Below, one piece after another: positions 10,295 to 20,954 of a stretch of DNA of 64,000 nt. Within the stretch, counting starts at the first letter, position 1. The number at the start of each line of letters is the position of its first letter. The notes below the pieces were generated by a model. It ran no database searches. It was given only the letters and a program-made list of their open reading frames with translations, and was not told where the DNA came from. The translations under genes were made by a program, and so were the position numbers. This stretch comes from Budorcas taxicolor. Lineage: Eukaryota; Chordata; Mammalia; Artiodactyla; Bovidae. Location: positions 17,190,434-17,254,433 of the forward strand of contig NC_068934.1 in NCBI RefSeq assembly GCF_023091745.1. Reading direction: 5' to 3'.

Positions 10295-10420
10295 GGGGAA
10301 TTCCTTAGCTACCCAGTGGTTAGGATTCTGCTCTTCCAATGCAGGGAGCATGAGTATGATCTCCTGTCAGGAACCTAAAATCCCACAAGCTGTGCCGCAT
10401 GGCCCAAGAAAAAAAAAGAA
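10295..10420 (+). mobile_element. CHR-2-type tRNA-derived SINE (short form)
   Basis: GGGGAATTCCTTAGCTACCC, 'gtggttaggattctgctcttccaatgcaggg', 'gatctcctgtcaggaacctaaaatcccacaagctgtgccgcatggcc' and an A-rich tail match the CHR SINE in forward orientation, about 125 bp. Confidence 0.75.
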
Positions 10421-10499
10421 TTTGTTCATATATCCTGGGAAGATGGGCCCCTTGATGTTTCATCAAGAAAGTGAGGTAATAGCAATAAACATCTGATCT

Positions 10500-10645
10500 A
10501 TGCCACATTCTCCCAGCTTCTTTTCACATATTTTACTTCATTCAAACCTCACACCAACCCTGAGATAAGGTTCTTCTTTTTATAGACAGGGAAACAGAGA
10601 CTGATAGAAGCTCAGAGCCCCACTGGCCAAAGGTCACGTGGACAC
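10500..10645 (-). repeat. MIR SINE relic
   Basis: 'cacatattttacttcattcaaacctcacaccaaccctgagataagg' then 'tatagacagggaaacagagactgatagaagctcagag' and 'ccaaaggtcacgtgg' follow the complement of MIR. Confidence 0.62.
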
Positions 10646-11485
10646 CTGGAAGGTGTGGCTGCTGGCAGGCCCCGCCTACAAGCAGAGTGGATTCCAAAGT
10701 GCTGGGAGAGCAGGGTCTTCTGGGGGAGCACCGAGGCCAGCTCCCACCCCCTCCTTTAGTGTGAAAGGAATCCTGGCCCTAAGGCCAGGCGGTCACTTTG
10801 GTCTCTTTCATTATCTTTGAATTCACCGTGGGGAAGAGACGAGTCAACATCAGTTTTTGGAGCCTTGCCCTCAGACCTAAGCATAGCAGGGGTTGTTCAG
10901 AAAGTGGAGAGGAAGCCACGAGGGTTTTGCTCAAGGTAGCCCCACAGTCTCTGCAGGACCAGAGCAGAAATTCCATTGAGAGGGCCAGACCGGGTGGGCA
11001 GAGGGCTGCAGGCCCTGCCTTGGAAGTTCACTGGCATAGCAGGAGATACATCGTGGAGACTAATGGAGTTTATGGAGGCTAAATCAAAACCCCTCCACCC
11101 CCTTCCCCCCGCCCACACACATGCATACCACCATCATTTGATCATGCCACCTCTGATTTTGAAAGAGAAAGGCAGTCTCTGAGACACGTTCATCCAGTGA
11201 TGGATAAATTGAACGGGGAAGAAAGGAAGACCCAGGATAGAGCCTCTGGAGAACCTGTGCAGTTGTGGAGACCTGTTCAAAGGCAGGGGATTTGGTGGGA
11301 AAGGGAGAAAAAGAGAAGAATGAGACAAAAATGGATGAAAATCATCACGAGACCAGGGCTTGGTGCCCGGGAAGAAACAGAGGTCACGGGGATCTTCTCC
11401 ATTTGTTCAGCTGGCTTCGTGTGGCTCTAGGGATGCAAATCACTTTCAGATGCTTCATTTTATGAGCTCTTCACTCTGGCCCTGA
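10646..11485. other. No gene seen; unassigned sequence
   Basis: Several overlapping frames of 60-94 codons occur on both strands, with no domain or splice context. No repeat recognised. A C-rich patch lies at 11090-11115. Confidence 0.35.
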
Positions 11486-11595
11486 GGGAGTCAGAGGAAA
11501 TGATATTATGTCCATTTTATAGATGAGGAAAGTGATATTGTCAGTGGTTAAATGGCTTTCCCAAGAAAGTTACTAGGAGACAGAAAGGGAAGTTG
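11486..11595 (-). repeat. MIR SINE relic
   Basis: 'gatattatgtccattttatagatgaggaaagtgatattg ... aatggctttcccaagaaagttactaggag' is a reverse MIR core. Confidence 0.55.
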
Positions 11596-11764
11596 AATTT
11601 GTTTGTTCATCTCTGGTTATTCTTGGCCTCCCCTCATGGCAAGAGGTGACTGACACTAAGAAATTTGTCTTTGCAAACTGGGATGTGTGCGCTTCTTTTG
11701 CAGATGTGGTAATAATAATGGCAGCAGCTCCAACCCCCACACCCCACTCCATCCACACACATTA

Positions 11765-11915
11765 TTACTAAGGGCTGCTACTGCTGCAGCCATAATTAAG
11801 TGCCTATGATGTTCCAGGCATCAGGCTTGACATCTGTTTGCACTGATTCTCAAACAACCCTGGAGGTAAGGATCGCTCTTCTCGCCTTACAGATGAGGTG
11901 ACCTGGGTGGTAAGA
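11765..11915 (-). repeat. MIR SINE relic
   Basis: 'taattaagtgcctatgatgttccaggcatcaggcttgacatctgtttgcactgattctcaaacaaccctggaggtaagg' and 'cttacagatgaggtgacctggg' match reverse MIR. Confidence 0.58.
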
Positions 11916-12249
11916 AAAAGAGACTTACCTTGAGTTTGAGGGGAACTGTTTGACTTACATCAAAGCGATGTGTCTCAGACTCGACCTGAATCAACAAATG
12001 GCATTCCTTTTTATTATGCTTAATGATCATTGCTCTTGGGGAGAGGGTAAAAGGTTCCCTGGGGGGTTACAGCTGCTTGCATGATGGAATAAGCCAGAAT
12101 GGACTTCAGGGTTTTCTTTAGGATTGTCTTTTCTTGGCATCTCCTAAGACATCCAGGTTGAAACAAATTGTCCAGAAAGTCAGGACACGTTCTAGGGACT
12201 ATCTCTTTTCTGTCAACTCCCTGGAGTAATGTTGTTATCTTTTTCCTGT

Positions 12250-12335
12250 GGAAGGAGCCAAGAGCCTGCATTTCGGTAGTTCCCAGGTGATGCTGACCTG
12301 CTGGTTTGTGAACCACATTTTGAGTAGTAAGGGGT
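12250..12335 (+). mobile_element. MER5A-like hAT DNA transposon fragment
   Basis: 'ctgcatttcggtagttcccaggtgatgctgacctgctggtttgtgaaccacattttgagtag' matches the right half of MER5A ('catttctaacaagttcccaggtgatgctgatgc ... ccacactttgagaa'). Confidence 0.65.
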
Positions 12336-12399
12336 TTATCTCTAGAATCCTTTGAGGTCAGTAAGTCCATTTGGAAGTCCTAAATACACCCATTAAAAT

Positions 12400-12630
12400 A
12401 TTTGTGTGTGCTGTGGTCCTGACATCTGGCTACATGATTGAAATTATTGATAAACTCTAATAATAACAAACACAGTTCAAACAACTGTGTGCAAGAAACA
12501 TCCCAACAAAATGCGCTCACTGTTGTGTTAGTTTTGTTCTTTTCTAGATGAGGAAATTCAAGCATAGAGAGGTGAGTTCACCTAAACTCGTATAGCAAAT
12601 AAGTGGTGAGACTGGAATTTGAAGTCTAAT
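12400..12630 (-). repeat. Probable MIR relic
   Basis: 'gttcttttctagatgaggaaattcaagcatagagaggtgag ... ctcgtatagcaaataagtggtgagactggaatttg' follows the reverse MIR order. The left part is less certain. Confidence 0.5.
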
Positions 12631-13669
12631 CTTCCTTACTCTGAAATGTGCTTTTTCTACACATGAATATAACCTTACTCAGTACTTGAGAGATGAAGAC
12701 TCTTGATGCACTAGGCCATTATTTCTCTGCTTTATTGTAGAGATACAGTGGAGAAATGTATCTTTCAAATTGTTGGGGTCCTTGTTGATGCTAATTCTTA
12801 TCATCAAAAATCAAATAACAATAAGTGGAAATTTAATGACACTAATAACATGAAATCAAGAGGATAAGCATGCAAATCAGGCTTTAAGCAAAGCATAACA
12901 TTTGTAATCATGCCATGTAAATACAGGAGCAGGAAAACCCAGGAACAATGGATATCCATTGAGAAAAAAGCCCGTGGCATTAGAGAAGAATGAAACAGAG
13001 AAAAAAACACCAGCGTGGCTTGGCTTCGCTCCCTCCCCTTTGGGTTCAGAAAATAGAATTGAGACAACACCAAAGGGGGTGGATAAAGAGTTTGAACAAT
13101 GAATACACATTACCAGCATCAGCTGGGTATCTTGTTAACATTAACCTGATACATTGCAAGTGAGCTGCAGTTAGAACAGTAATTACAGTAAATAGAATCC
13201 ATTTGGAATCCTCAAGCAAATATGAGCTGGGAAGAAAGATGGGCTGAAAAAAAATCCATTACCCTTTGGAAGTTATGGAGGCTTTGGATGGCAGCGGTTT
13301 CTGCTGTGAATTGCATCTGACTAAGATGCGGCAACTTGAATCAATCTTTTTCAGCTCTCAAGTGCGTTTAGATGGTAAATAAAAAGAATTATCCAACCAT
13401 TCCAGCCAAATGCAGTTTCCCTAAATATTTGTCTTGGTAATTTAGGAAGAAAATTTAGGTAGAATTGGGAAGGTGGCCTGTCTACTCTGCTTCCTGCTTT
13501 GGGCTGATGGTGTTTCATAGAAAAAATGAAATGGGGTTCTTCTGGAAAGGTCAAAAGTAAGGATCAAGGAGGGATGGGAGAAGGTAGAGAAAGATTCTGA
13601 GCCTTTCAAAGTGGTCTGCATTCTTTTTTATTATTATTTACTTAAAGGATTCATCTTCTGTTTCTTGTT
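12631..13669. other. No gene seen; AT-rich unassigned sequence, possible conserved non-coding stretch
   Basis: No repeat recognised over about 1 kb. The stretch 13110-13480 is AT-rich, lacks simple repeats and contains homeodomain-type TAATTA cores ('cagtaattacagtaaatag'). It could be conserved non-coding DNA, but only a cross-species alignment can tell. Confidence 0.3.
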
Positions 13670-13671
13670 TT

Positions 13672-14038
13672 AGTGATTTTATTCGTGTATTTATTGGGCT
13701 GTGCTGGGTCTTTGTTGCTGTGTGGGTGTTTCTCCAGTTTCGGGGAGCAGGATTGCTCTCTAGTTGTGATGCGCGAGCTTCTTGCTGTGGCGACTTCTTT
13801 TGTTGTGGAGCACAGGCCCCAAGCCGTAGGAGCTTCGGTAGTTACAGCACGTGGTCTCAGGAGTTGTGGCTCACAGGTTCTAGAGCCTGCAAGCTCTGTA
13901 GTTGTGGTCCCCGGGCTCAGTGGTGCACAAGCTCTTTCGCCCCACAGCAGGTGGGGTCCTCCCGGACCAGGGATCTAATGCGTGTCTCCTGCATTGGCAG
14001 GCGGATTCCTATCCAGAGAGCCGCCAGGGAAACCCAGG
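13672..14038 (-). mobile_element. CHR-type tRNA-derived SINE (long form)
   Basis: 'tattgggctgtgctgggtctttgttgctg', repeated 'gttgtggagcacagg/gttacagcacgtgg/gttgtggctcacagg' units, then 'cccggaccagggatctaatgcgtgtctcctgcattggcaggcggattcc' are the complement of the long CHR SINE. At about 365 bp it carries more internal units than the copies at 1312 and 17942. Confidence 0.78.
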
Positions 14039-15084
14039 CTGCACTCTCGAGTGTTGGTCAGAGTCATTTTCAAATACTCCAGTGCCAGTCCACCGTGGTC
14101 TGACACCAGCCCCTTCTGTGGGCATCTGACTGCAGTCCTCCCATGCCATCTGTTCTTGAAAGCTCTGTAGTTGCAGCCAACTCAGCCATATGAGACATCT
14201 CCCGGGTTCCTGTCCTTTTCATCCCCCGGCTGGCTTGACCCTCAGCCCCTCCCCCTCTTCCCAGGCACTGACTGTGTGCCCAGATCAGACTCTCTTCCCT
14301 GGTTTCCTGGCCTCACCTCCCCCAGCTTTGGGAAAGAGTCAGCTCTTCCTTGATCTCAGGTCCATGGAGGCCTCATGCTCTGAGTGGCCTCCCATTACCA
14401 CCTGCATGAGTAATGGACCCCAGGAGTGCTGAGTCTAGAGACTGGGAGTCGTTGGCAACATCACTGAGTTTTCACATGTTCATTCAGTCAAGTCATTTAT
14501 TAAGTGCCCCTCTGCCCCAGGTCTGGGACTGTCTGAAACATACTTCTTGCTGTGGGGTCTGGGATGCCCCACTGACAGGGGGCTGGCTTAGAATAGGAAG
14601 AAGATACTGGTAATCGGAAGGGGTGAGCACTGAAATGGCATCTCTGTGAATGCAGCTGGGCATCATAGGGGATGCCCTAGACCTCATATGTGGTCTTCAT
14701 GCCATCCAGGAGGGGCACGGAGGGACCCGGGCCCCAGTGGGTCCAGGCACGGGACCTGAAGGACCCCAGGTGGCTGACCTTAGACATCTTCCTGTTGCTT
14801 GAGTGCCAGGATGAGAGCTAATTAGCATTGATAACAAGCTCATGAATTTTCCAAAGAGCACAGAGAAGGGAGAATTGAAGTGAGAATGGGAAAAAAGAAT
14901 TCTCTGGTCTTCATTCAATATTTTTTTTCTTTCAGATTTAGCTATACTATCTCATCAAACTATGTACACATTAGGATGGAGTCCCTTCTTAAAAAGGTGA
15001 ATCAGGACCATTTTTATGACACATAAACTGAATTCTAAACAGCGTAGTTTGCTTTATATAGGTTAACATGCATGCTACACTTAA
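14039..15084. other. No gene seen; unassigned sequence
   Basis: 14040-14760 is moderately GC-rich with many short overlapping frames and no recognised domain. 14465-14520 ('ttcattcagtcaagtcatttattaagtgcccctctgcc') looks like an L2 edge. 14820-15080 is AT-rich and unassigned. Confidence 0.35.
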
Positions 15085-15995
15085 AAAAATATTTTTATTG
15101 CTATGAACTCTGCCCTTAGCACTGCTTTTACAGTGTCCCACAGATTTTGGGTTGTTGTGTTTTCATTTTCATTCGTTTCTATGCATATTTTGATTTCTTT
15201 TTTGATTTCTTCTGTGATTTGTTGGTTATTCAGCAGCGTGTTGTTCAGCCTCCATATGTTGGAACTTTTAATAGTTTTTCTCCTGTAATTGAGATCTAAT
15301 CTTACTGCATTGTGGTCAGAAAAGATGCTTGGAATGATTTCAATCTTTTTGAATTTACCAAGGCTAGATTTATGGCCCAGGATGTGATCTATCCTGAAGA
15401 AGGTTCCATGTGCACTTGAGAAAAAGGTGAAATTAATTGTTTTGGGGTGAAATTTCCTATAGATATCAATTAGGTCTAACCGGTCCGTTGTATCGTTTAA
15501 AGTTTGCGTTTCTTTGTTAATTTTCTGTTTAGTTGATCTATCCATAGGTGTGAGTGGGGTATTAAAGTCTCCCACTATTATTGTGTTGTTAATTTCCCCT
15601 TTCATACTTGTTAGCATTTGTCTTACATATTGCGGTGCTCCTATGTTGGGTGCATATATATTTATAGCTGTTATATCTTCTTCTTGGATTGATCCTTTGA
15701 CCATTATGTAGTGGCCTTCTTTGTCTCTTTTCACAGCCTTTGTTTTAAAGTCTATTTTATCAGATATGAGTATTGCTACTCCTGCTTTCTTTTGGTCTCT
15801 ATTTGCATGGAATATCTTTTTCCAGCCCTTCACTTTCAGTCTGTATGTGTCCCCTGTTTTGAGGTGGGTCTCTTGTAGACAACATATATAGGGGTCTTGT
15901 TTTTGTATCCATTCAGCCAGTCTTTGTCTTTTGGTTGGGGCATTCAACCCATTTACGTTTAAGATAATTATTGATAAGTATGATCCTGTTGCCAT
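15081..15995 (-). pseudogene. L1 ORF2 N-terminal fragment (apurinic-type endonuclease), inverted
   Basis: A 304-codon open frame covering the whole endonuclease domain of L1 ORF2p, the nuclease that nicks target DNA for retrotransposition. Visible landmarks are NVNGLNAPTKRQRLAEWI near residue 13, the catalytic QETH at 41-44, VGDFNTPL near 140, IDHILGHK near 205 and SDHNAVRLDL near 230, so the metal-binding and catalytic residues look intact. It stops a few residues after leaving L1 sequence (IAIKIFF). The start is the normal ORF2 methionine, just downstream of ORF1. RT and C-terminal domains are absent from this strand, so it is a fragment of a dead insertion and no promoter is evident. Whether any transcript is made is unknown. 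Confidence 0.85.
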
Positions 15996-16046
15996 TTACT
16001 TTATTGTTTTGGGTTCGAGTTTATACGCCCTTTTTGTGTTTCCTGT

Positions 16047-16225
16047 CTAGAGAATATCCTTTAGCATTTGTTGGAGAGCTAGTTTGGTGGTGCTGAATTC
16101 TCTCAGCTTTTGCTTGTCTGTAAAGCTTTTGATTTCTCCTTCATATTTGAATGAGATCCTTGCTGGGTACAGTAATCTGGGCTGTAGGTTATTTTCTTTC
16201 ATCACTTTAAGTATGTCTAGTGAAA
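16047..16225 (-). pseudogene. L1 ORF1 C-terminal fragment, inverted
   Basis: About 60 codons ending at 16047, including NLQPRLLYPARISFKYEGE and FTDKQKLREFSTTKLALQQ. These match the C-terminal domain of L1 ORF1p, the RNA-binding chaperone of the L1 particle. It precedes the ORF2 fragment by about 50 bp, as in an intact L1. The frame's upstream codons (above about 16225) read through the inversion joint into the oppositely oriented L1 piece, so the true L1 part begins there. Truncated and non-functional by itself. Confidence 0.8.
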
Positions 16226-17584
16226 GTGAGCATACTACCCAAAGCAATCTATAGATTCAGTGCAATCCCTATCAAGCTACCAACCAGAGCTAGAACAAAT
16301 AATTTCACAATTTGTATGGAAATACAAAAAACCTCGAATAGCCAAAGCAATCTTGAGAAAGAAGAATGGAACTGGAGAAATCAACCTGCCTGACTTCAGG
16401 CTCTACTACAGAGCCACAGTCATCAAGACAGTATGGTACTGGCACAAAGACAGAAATATAGATCAATGGAACAAAAAGCCCAGAGTTAAATCCACGCACC
16501 TATGGACACCTTATCTTTGACAAAGGAGGCAAGAATATACAATGGATTAAAGACAATCTCTTTAACAAGTGGTGCCAGGAAAACTGGTCAACCACTTGTA
16601 AAAGACCTAGAACACTTTCTAACACCGCACACAAAAATAAACTCAAAATGGATTAAAGATCTAAACGTAAGACCAGAAACTATAAAACTCCTAGAGGAGA
16701 ACAGAGGCAAAACACTCTCCGACATAAATCACAACAGGATCCTCTATGACCCACCTCCCAGAATATTGGAAATAAAAGCAAGCATAAACAAATGGGACCT
16801 AATTAAACTTAAAAGCTTCTGCACAACAAAGGAAACTATAAGTGAGGTGAAAAGACAGCCTTCAGAATGGGAGAAAATAATAGCAAATGAAGCAACTGAC
16901 AAACAACTAATCTCAAAAATATACAAGCAACTCCTGCAGCTCAATTCCAGAAAAATAAACAACCCAATCAAAAAATGGGCCAAAGAACTAAATAGACATT
17001 TCTCCAAAGAAGACATACAGATGGCTAACAAACACATGAAAAGATGTTCAACATCACTTATTATCAGAGAAATGCAAATCAAGACCACAGTAAGGTACCA
17101 TTTTATGCCAGTCAGAATGGCTGCGATCCAAAAGTCTACAAGCAATAAATGCTGGAGAGGATGTGGAGAAAAGGGAACCCTCTTACACTGTTGGTGGGAA
17201 TGCAAACTAGTACAGTCACTCTGGAGAACAGTGTGGAGATTCCTTAATAAACTGGAAATAGAACTGCCTTATGACCCAGCAATCCCACTGCTGGGCATAC
17301 ACACCGAAGAAACCAGAATTGGAAGAGACACATGTACCCCAATGTTCATTGCAGCACTGTTTATAATAGCCAGGACACGGAAGCAACTTAGATGTCCATC
17401 GGCAGATGAATGGATAAAAAAGCAGTGGTACATATACACAATGGAGTATTACTCAGCCATTAGAAAGAATACATTTGAATCAGTTCTAATTAGGTGGATG
17501 AAACTGGAGCCTATTATACAGAGTGAAGTAAGCCAGAAAGAAAAACACCAATACAGTATACTAATGCATATATATGGGATTTAG
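16226..17584 (+). pseudogene. L1 ORF2 C-terminal fragment, two frameshifts
   Basis: This is the part of L1 ORF2 after the RT domain. It begins with residues such as FVWKYKKPRIAKAILRKKNG in one frame. It shifts frame near 16472 and again near 16605 because of small deletions relative to the family (for example 'gaacaaaaagccc'). It then runs open to the normal stop at 17584. The Cys-rich C-terminal motif is present around 17150-17200 (C-WRG-C, then H-CWWE-C), followed by LNKLEIELPYDPAIPLLGIH and YYSAIRKNTFE. An early in-element deletion is also visible near 16285. No YADD active site is included, so this piece has no polymerase. Confidence 0.85.
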
Positions 17585-17941
17585 AAAGATGGTAATGATA
17601 ACCCTGTATGTGAGACAGCAAAAAAGACACAGATGTATAGAACAGTCTTTTGGACTCTGAGGGAGAGGGTGAGGGTGGGATGATCTGGGAGAATGGCATT
17701 GAAACATGTAAATATCATATATGAAATGAATCGCCAGTCCAGGTTCGATGCATGATACAGGATGCTTGGGGCTGGTGCACTGGGACGACCCAGAGGGAGG
17801 CTACAGGGAGGGAGGAGGGAGGGGGGTTCAGGATGGGGAACACGTGTATACCTGTGGCAGATTCATGTTGATGTATGGCAAAACCAATACAATATTGTAA
17901 AGTAATTAACCTCCAATTAAAATAAATAAATTTATATTTAA

Positions 17942-18212
17942 AATTTTTTTTAATTTTTATTTATTTGGCTACACCAGGTCTCAGTTGCAGCACACAGGCT
18001 CTTTGTTACATCATGTGGAAACTTTCGTGGTTGTGCACGGATCTCTAGTTGTAGTGCGTGGGCTCCGGAGGGCATGGGCTCAGTGGTTCTGGCGCGTGAG
18101 CTTAGGTACTCCGTAGCGTGTGGGATCTTAGCTGCCTGACCAGTGATCAACCCCAGCCCCTTGCCTTGTAAAGCAGATGGATTCTTAACCCCTGGACTGC
18201 CAGAGAAGTTCC
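17942..18212 (-). mobile_element. CHR-type tRNA-derived SINE next to the L1 tail
   Basis: 'tttatttatttggctacaccaggtctcagttgcagcacacaggc' through 'gaccagtgatcaaccccagcc ... gcagatggattcttaacccctggactgcc' is the complement of a CHR SINE. Its T-rich start abuts the A-rich L1 tail. The sequence right of the SINE (AACATGCTACATTTTT at 18213) resembles the sequence left of the L1 (CATGCATGCTACACTT, 15067-15082). This suggests the SINE arrived first and the L1 then landed in its A-tail. Confidence 0.8.
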
Positions 18213-18214
18213 AA

Positions 18215-18325
18215 CATGCTACATTTTTAACACTTACAATAGCCCTATGAAGGAGGAAGCTCTGTGATTCCCATTTTACAAGTAGGAAACTGGGACAGTG
18301 AGCATTAGAGGCCTGGAGCCAGCAG
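18215..18325 (-). repeat. MIR SINE relic
   Basis: 'tttttaacacttacaatagccctatgaaggaggaagctctgtgattcccattttacaagtaggaaactggg' is a clear reverse MIR core. The CHR SINE and L1 lie at its left edge. Confidence 0.65.
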
Positions 18326-19639
18326 ACGTGGGGGTGGGACAGCCCTCCCCTTTCCCTTCTGTGAAACCTTTAGGCGAGCCACCCGCCCTGCCTGGGCCCG
18401 TGTGTTCTCATCTATAGAACAGGGTGACCTCAAGGATCTGTGTCATAGGCAGAAGAAGGGTAAATTCACTGGAGTGCACGAGAAGTACCTTGTGCAACGC
18501 TGGCCACAGAGCAAGAGCTAAGTGAACGCTATGTCTCTCTTTCTCCGGGGCCAGTAGGAAAAAGCTCTTCATTTCTATCCCCTTGTCCCCAGGCCACTCC
18601 TGCTAGGGGTCAGCCACAGAGATGCTGAGTGATGCTCCGGGTGAGCTGGGAGTGCTGAGGCATCCAGAGCCCCCATCTCCCCAGCAAGGGGGGTGCCCCT
18701 GGGCAGGGCCACCAAACCATTGCTCTGGCCACAGGAAATGGGGCAGTTGGAACCTTCTCCTCAAACAACTGACATCCCCCCAATCCCCCAAACTCCCCAA
18801 ACCCCCAAACACCCCAGTTCAGACCAAGGACAGGAAGTGAAGTAGCGTGTTCAGGCAAAACTGCAAAGCTCTGCAGCTTGAGGGGGAAACAGGGGGAAAG
18901 GACGCGTTCAAACATCGCTGAGCACACTGCTGAAGGTAATTCACAGAATCAGAGCCTGGGAGGCTCCAGGCTGGCATCCGGCCCCTGGGCCCAGGCCTGA
19001 GGAGCAGAGCTTCTGAGCTCAGAGCTTCTGAGCCTTGTGGATGCAGCAGCAGCACATGGGGAGCTTTGACTGACGCCGTGGTGCCCGGGCCGCCTCCCCT
19101 CCTGGTCCCTGCCACCCTGGATTACTGGGACTGGAGTGCAGCCTGGACCCAGGGACTTTGAAAACGTTCCAGATGCTTCTCTGCAGCCAGGACTGGGAGA
19201 CTCCAGGACTTTCAATGTCTGGTCATGCGAAGAGATTTCTAGAGGCCCTTGGAGCCCCTCATTTCCTGGTGACCCCACTGTTCTCCCAGACACCCGCCCT
19301 GCCCCCTCTCTCCCTTTCCACCTACATTTGACCACTCCAGTCTGGCTTCCAGCTCTTGTTTGTGGGACCCCGTGGCCTTTGCCACACACCCCATGCTCCC
19401 AGGGCCTCAGAGCGCCCCCTCCCCCTTGGGCTCATTCTCCAGGCCCTTGCTCAGCCCACGTGCTCCCCCTCCAAGCCCTCCTCTTCATCATGTCCCTCAA
19501 GGTCCCCGTGATGGTCTTTGACGGTCACAGGCTGGCATCTCCAGAAAACCGTCTGAGCATCCCAGCCCAAGGTGACCTTTGTCACGTCTGCATTGCGGCA
19601 GCACCTAACTTGGACAGCCTTCCTGGTTCTCAGGCCTGA
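18326..19639. other. No gene supported; GC-rich unassigned stretch
   Basis: GC-rich, with overlapping frames up to 167 codons on both strands. All are low-complexity Pro/Ser/Leu-rich and lack domains, so they look like chance frames. 18380-18530 may be a diverged forward MIR ('gtgttctcatctatagaacagggtgacc'). 19140-19200 has weak MER5A-like similarity. 19001-19035 contains a short direct repeat of CAGAGCTTCTGAG. No exon boundaries could be argued. Confidence 0.4.
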
Positions 19640-19900
19640 TGACCTGAGCATTTGCTAGGATGCTCTATCAGCCTGGTGGGAGTGGGGACCTCAGTTTCCG
19701 CATCTGTGGCTGGTGAATAAGACCACCTGCCCAGGTGCTGCCAGCTTTGTCATGAGGCTCAAAGGACAAGAGTGCTATTCCATGCACGTCTCATACATCA
19801 TCTCCTGTGCCTCTTCCATCAGTGATATTATGGTACCCATTTTATGGATGAAGAAACTGAGGGTCTACACGGTGGGACCAGGCCCAGAGGTTCCTCAGTT
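19640..19900. repeat. Two adjacent MIR-like relics
   Basis: 19640-19770 has a forward-like 'gacctcagtttccgcatctgtggctggtgaataag'. 19795-19890 has a reverse-like 'tatggtacccattttatggatgaagaaactgaggg'. They point in opposite directions, so they are two insertions rather than one. Confidence 0.5.
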
Positions 19901-20249
19901 CTAATTACCAGATTCCTCCCACTTTACCATGCCACCTGGAAGGAACGCTCATAGAAAGTACATCCGCCATAAGGTGCTTTATGCTAATATTACAAATGAT
20001 CTAGTTTGATTAGAAGGTTCAGTTCTAATCTACCTGCTTCACACAACAGGATTTGATGAATAAAAAGAGCTCTCGGGTAGGGTCAGGGAGGCCCTCGCTC
20101 AGGTCTTTGCTCATTCTGCAGTGCTTGGAGGCTCCGTTAAATCAGGCCTGGACCAGGCACTGGGGATGCAGACACAGTCCAACAGGCACCCTACAGCAAA
20201 CCCTGCTTTCTGACTGAAGAGGCCAGCCCTTAAACTTAGGATCCCTATA

Positions 20250-20470
20250 CAGTACGCCCTGGGTTCAAGTTCCGGCTCTCATGTACTACCTGTGCGATTC
20301 TCTCTTTTTCCCCCACCGTGTGATTTTATTTAGGCAAGTTGCTCAGTGTCTCTGGGCCTTAGTTTCCTCATCTGTACAGTGGGGCTAATAGGGCCTTCCC
20401 AGCAGGGTGTGGTAAGATCGGGTTAATGCATGTGTGGCACCTAGAATAGGCCTGGGCCTGGCCCGTGAAG
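20250..20470 (+). repeat. MIR SINE
   Basis: 'gggttcaagttccggctctcatgtactacctgtg', 'ggcaagttgctcagtgtctctgggccttagtttcctcatctgtacagtggggctaatagg' and 'aatgcatgtgtggcacctagaatagg' cover nearly the whole MIR in order, with an insertion of about 35 bp ('ctctctttttcccccaccg') in the middle. Confidence 0.75.
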
Positions 20471-20524
20471 TTCCAGGAGTGCTGGGGAGGGAGAGGAACT
20501 GCCTCATGCACTGGTCTCCTTTGC

Positions 20525-20950
20525 CTTTGCAGCACATCACTGCACACTGAGTGACTTAGAACAACCCAGGTTGCTTCTCTTACAGTTCCAGAGGTCAGAG
20601 ATCCAGAATTAGTCTCGCTGGGCTCAATTAGTTGGCAGGGCTGGTTCCTTCTGGAGGCTCTGAGAAGGACTTCATTTCCTCCCCTTTGTCGTCTTTGCGA
20701 GTCTGCCTGCTTTCCTCGGCCTGAGACCCCTTCCTTGTGCCACCCCAGCCTCTCGCCCTGTGTCTTGTGCTATGGACTCCGATCTTCCCGCCTCCCTCTT
20801 ACAAGAACTCTTGTGATTACCGTCGGCCCACCTGGATCAACCAGCCTGAGCCTCCCATCTCTCCATCCTTAGCTCATTCAGATTGGCAAAGCCCTTTTGC
20901 CATATCAGGGAACATGTTTATAGGTTCTGGGATTGGGATACGGGCATTTG
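20525..20950 (-). mobile_element. MaLR (MLT1-like) LTR
   Basis: 'gacttagaacaacccaggttgcttctcttacagttccagaggtcagagatcc' then 'ggctggttccttctggaggctctgag', 'cctccctcttacaagaactcttgtgatta' and 'ataggttctgggattgggatacgggcat' follow the complement of an MLT1-type LTR. Ends are eroded and no target duplication was found. Confidence 0.65.
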
Positions 20951-20954
20951 GCAG

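Larger units (their letters stand above)
15085..17940 (+). mobile_element. Young bovine-type L1 with 5' inversion (twin priming)
   Basis: Two L1 pieces meet head to head near 16225. From 15085 to about 16225 the sequence is L1 in minus orientation (ORF1 end, inter-ORF gap, ORF2 endonuclease). From about 16225 to 17940 it is L1 in plus orientation (ORF2 C-terminus, 3' UTR, A-rich tail). The RT domain between them is missing. This is the signature of twin-primed reverse transcription with loss at the joint. The 3' UTR ('tgatgtatggcaaaaccaatacaatattgtaaagtaattaacctccaattaaaataaata') is the bovine L1 type. Low decay, including a 304-codon open frame, points to a young insertion. Confidence 0.9.

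Noticed and set aside
16744..17205. 153-codon minus-strand hydrophobic frame resembling a membrane protein
   Set aside because: It is the antisense of the L1 ORF2 C-terminal region. A-rich L1 sense codons give Leu/Ile/Phe-rich antisense frames.
19136..19639. Longest plus-strand frame in the GC-rich region (167 codons)
   Set aside because: Pro/Ser/Leu-rich low complexity, with overlapping frames on the other strand, no domain, no splice signals that make sense. Chance frame in GC-rich DNA.
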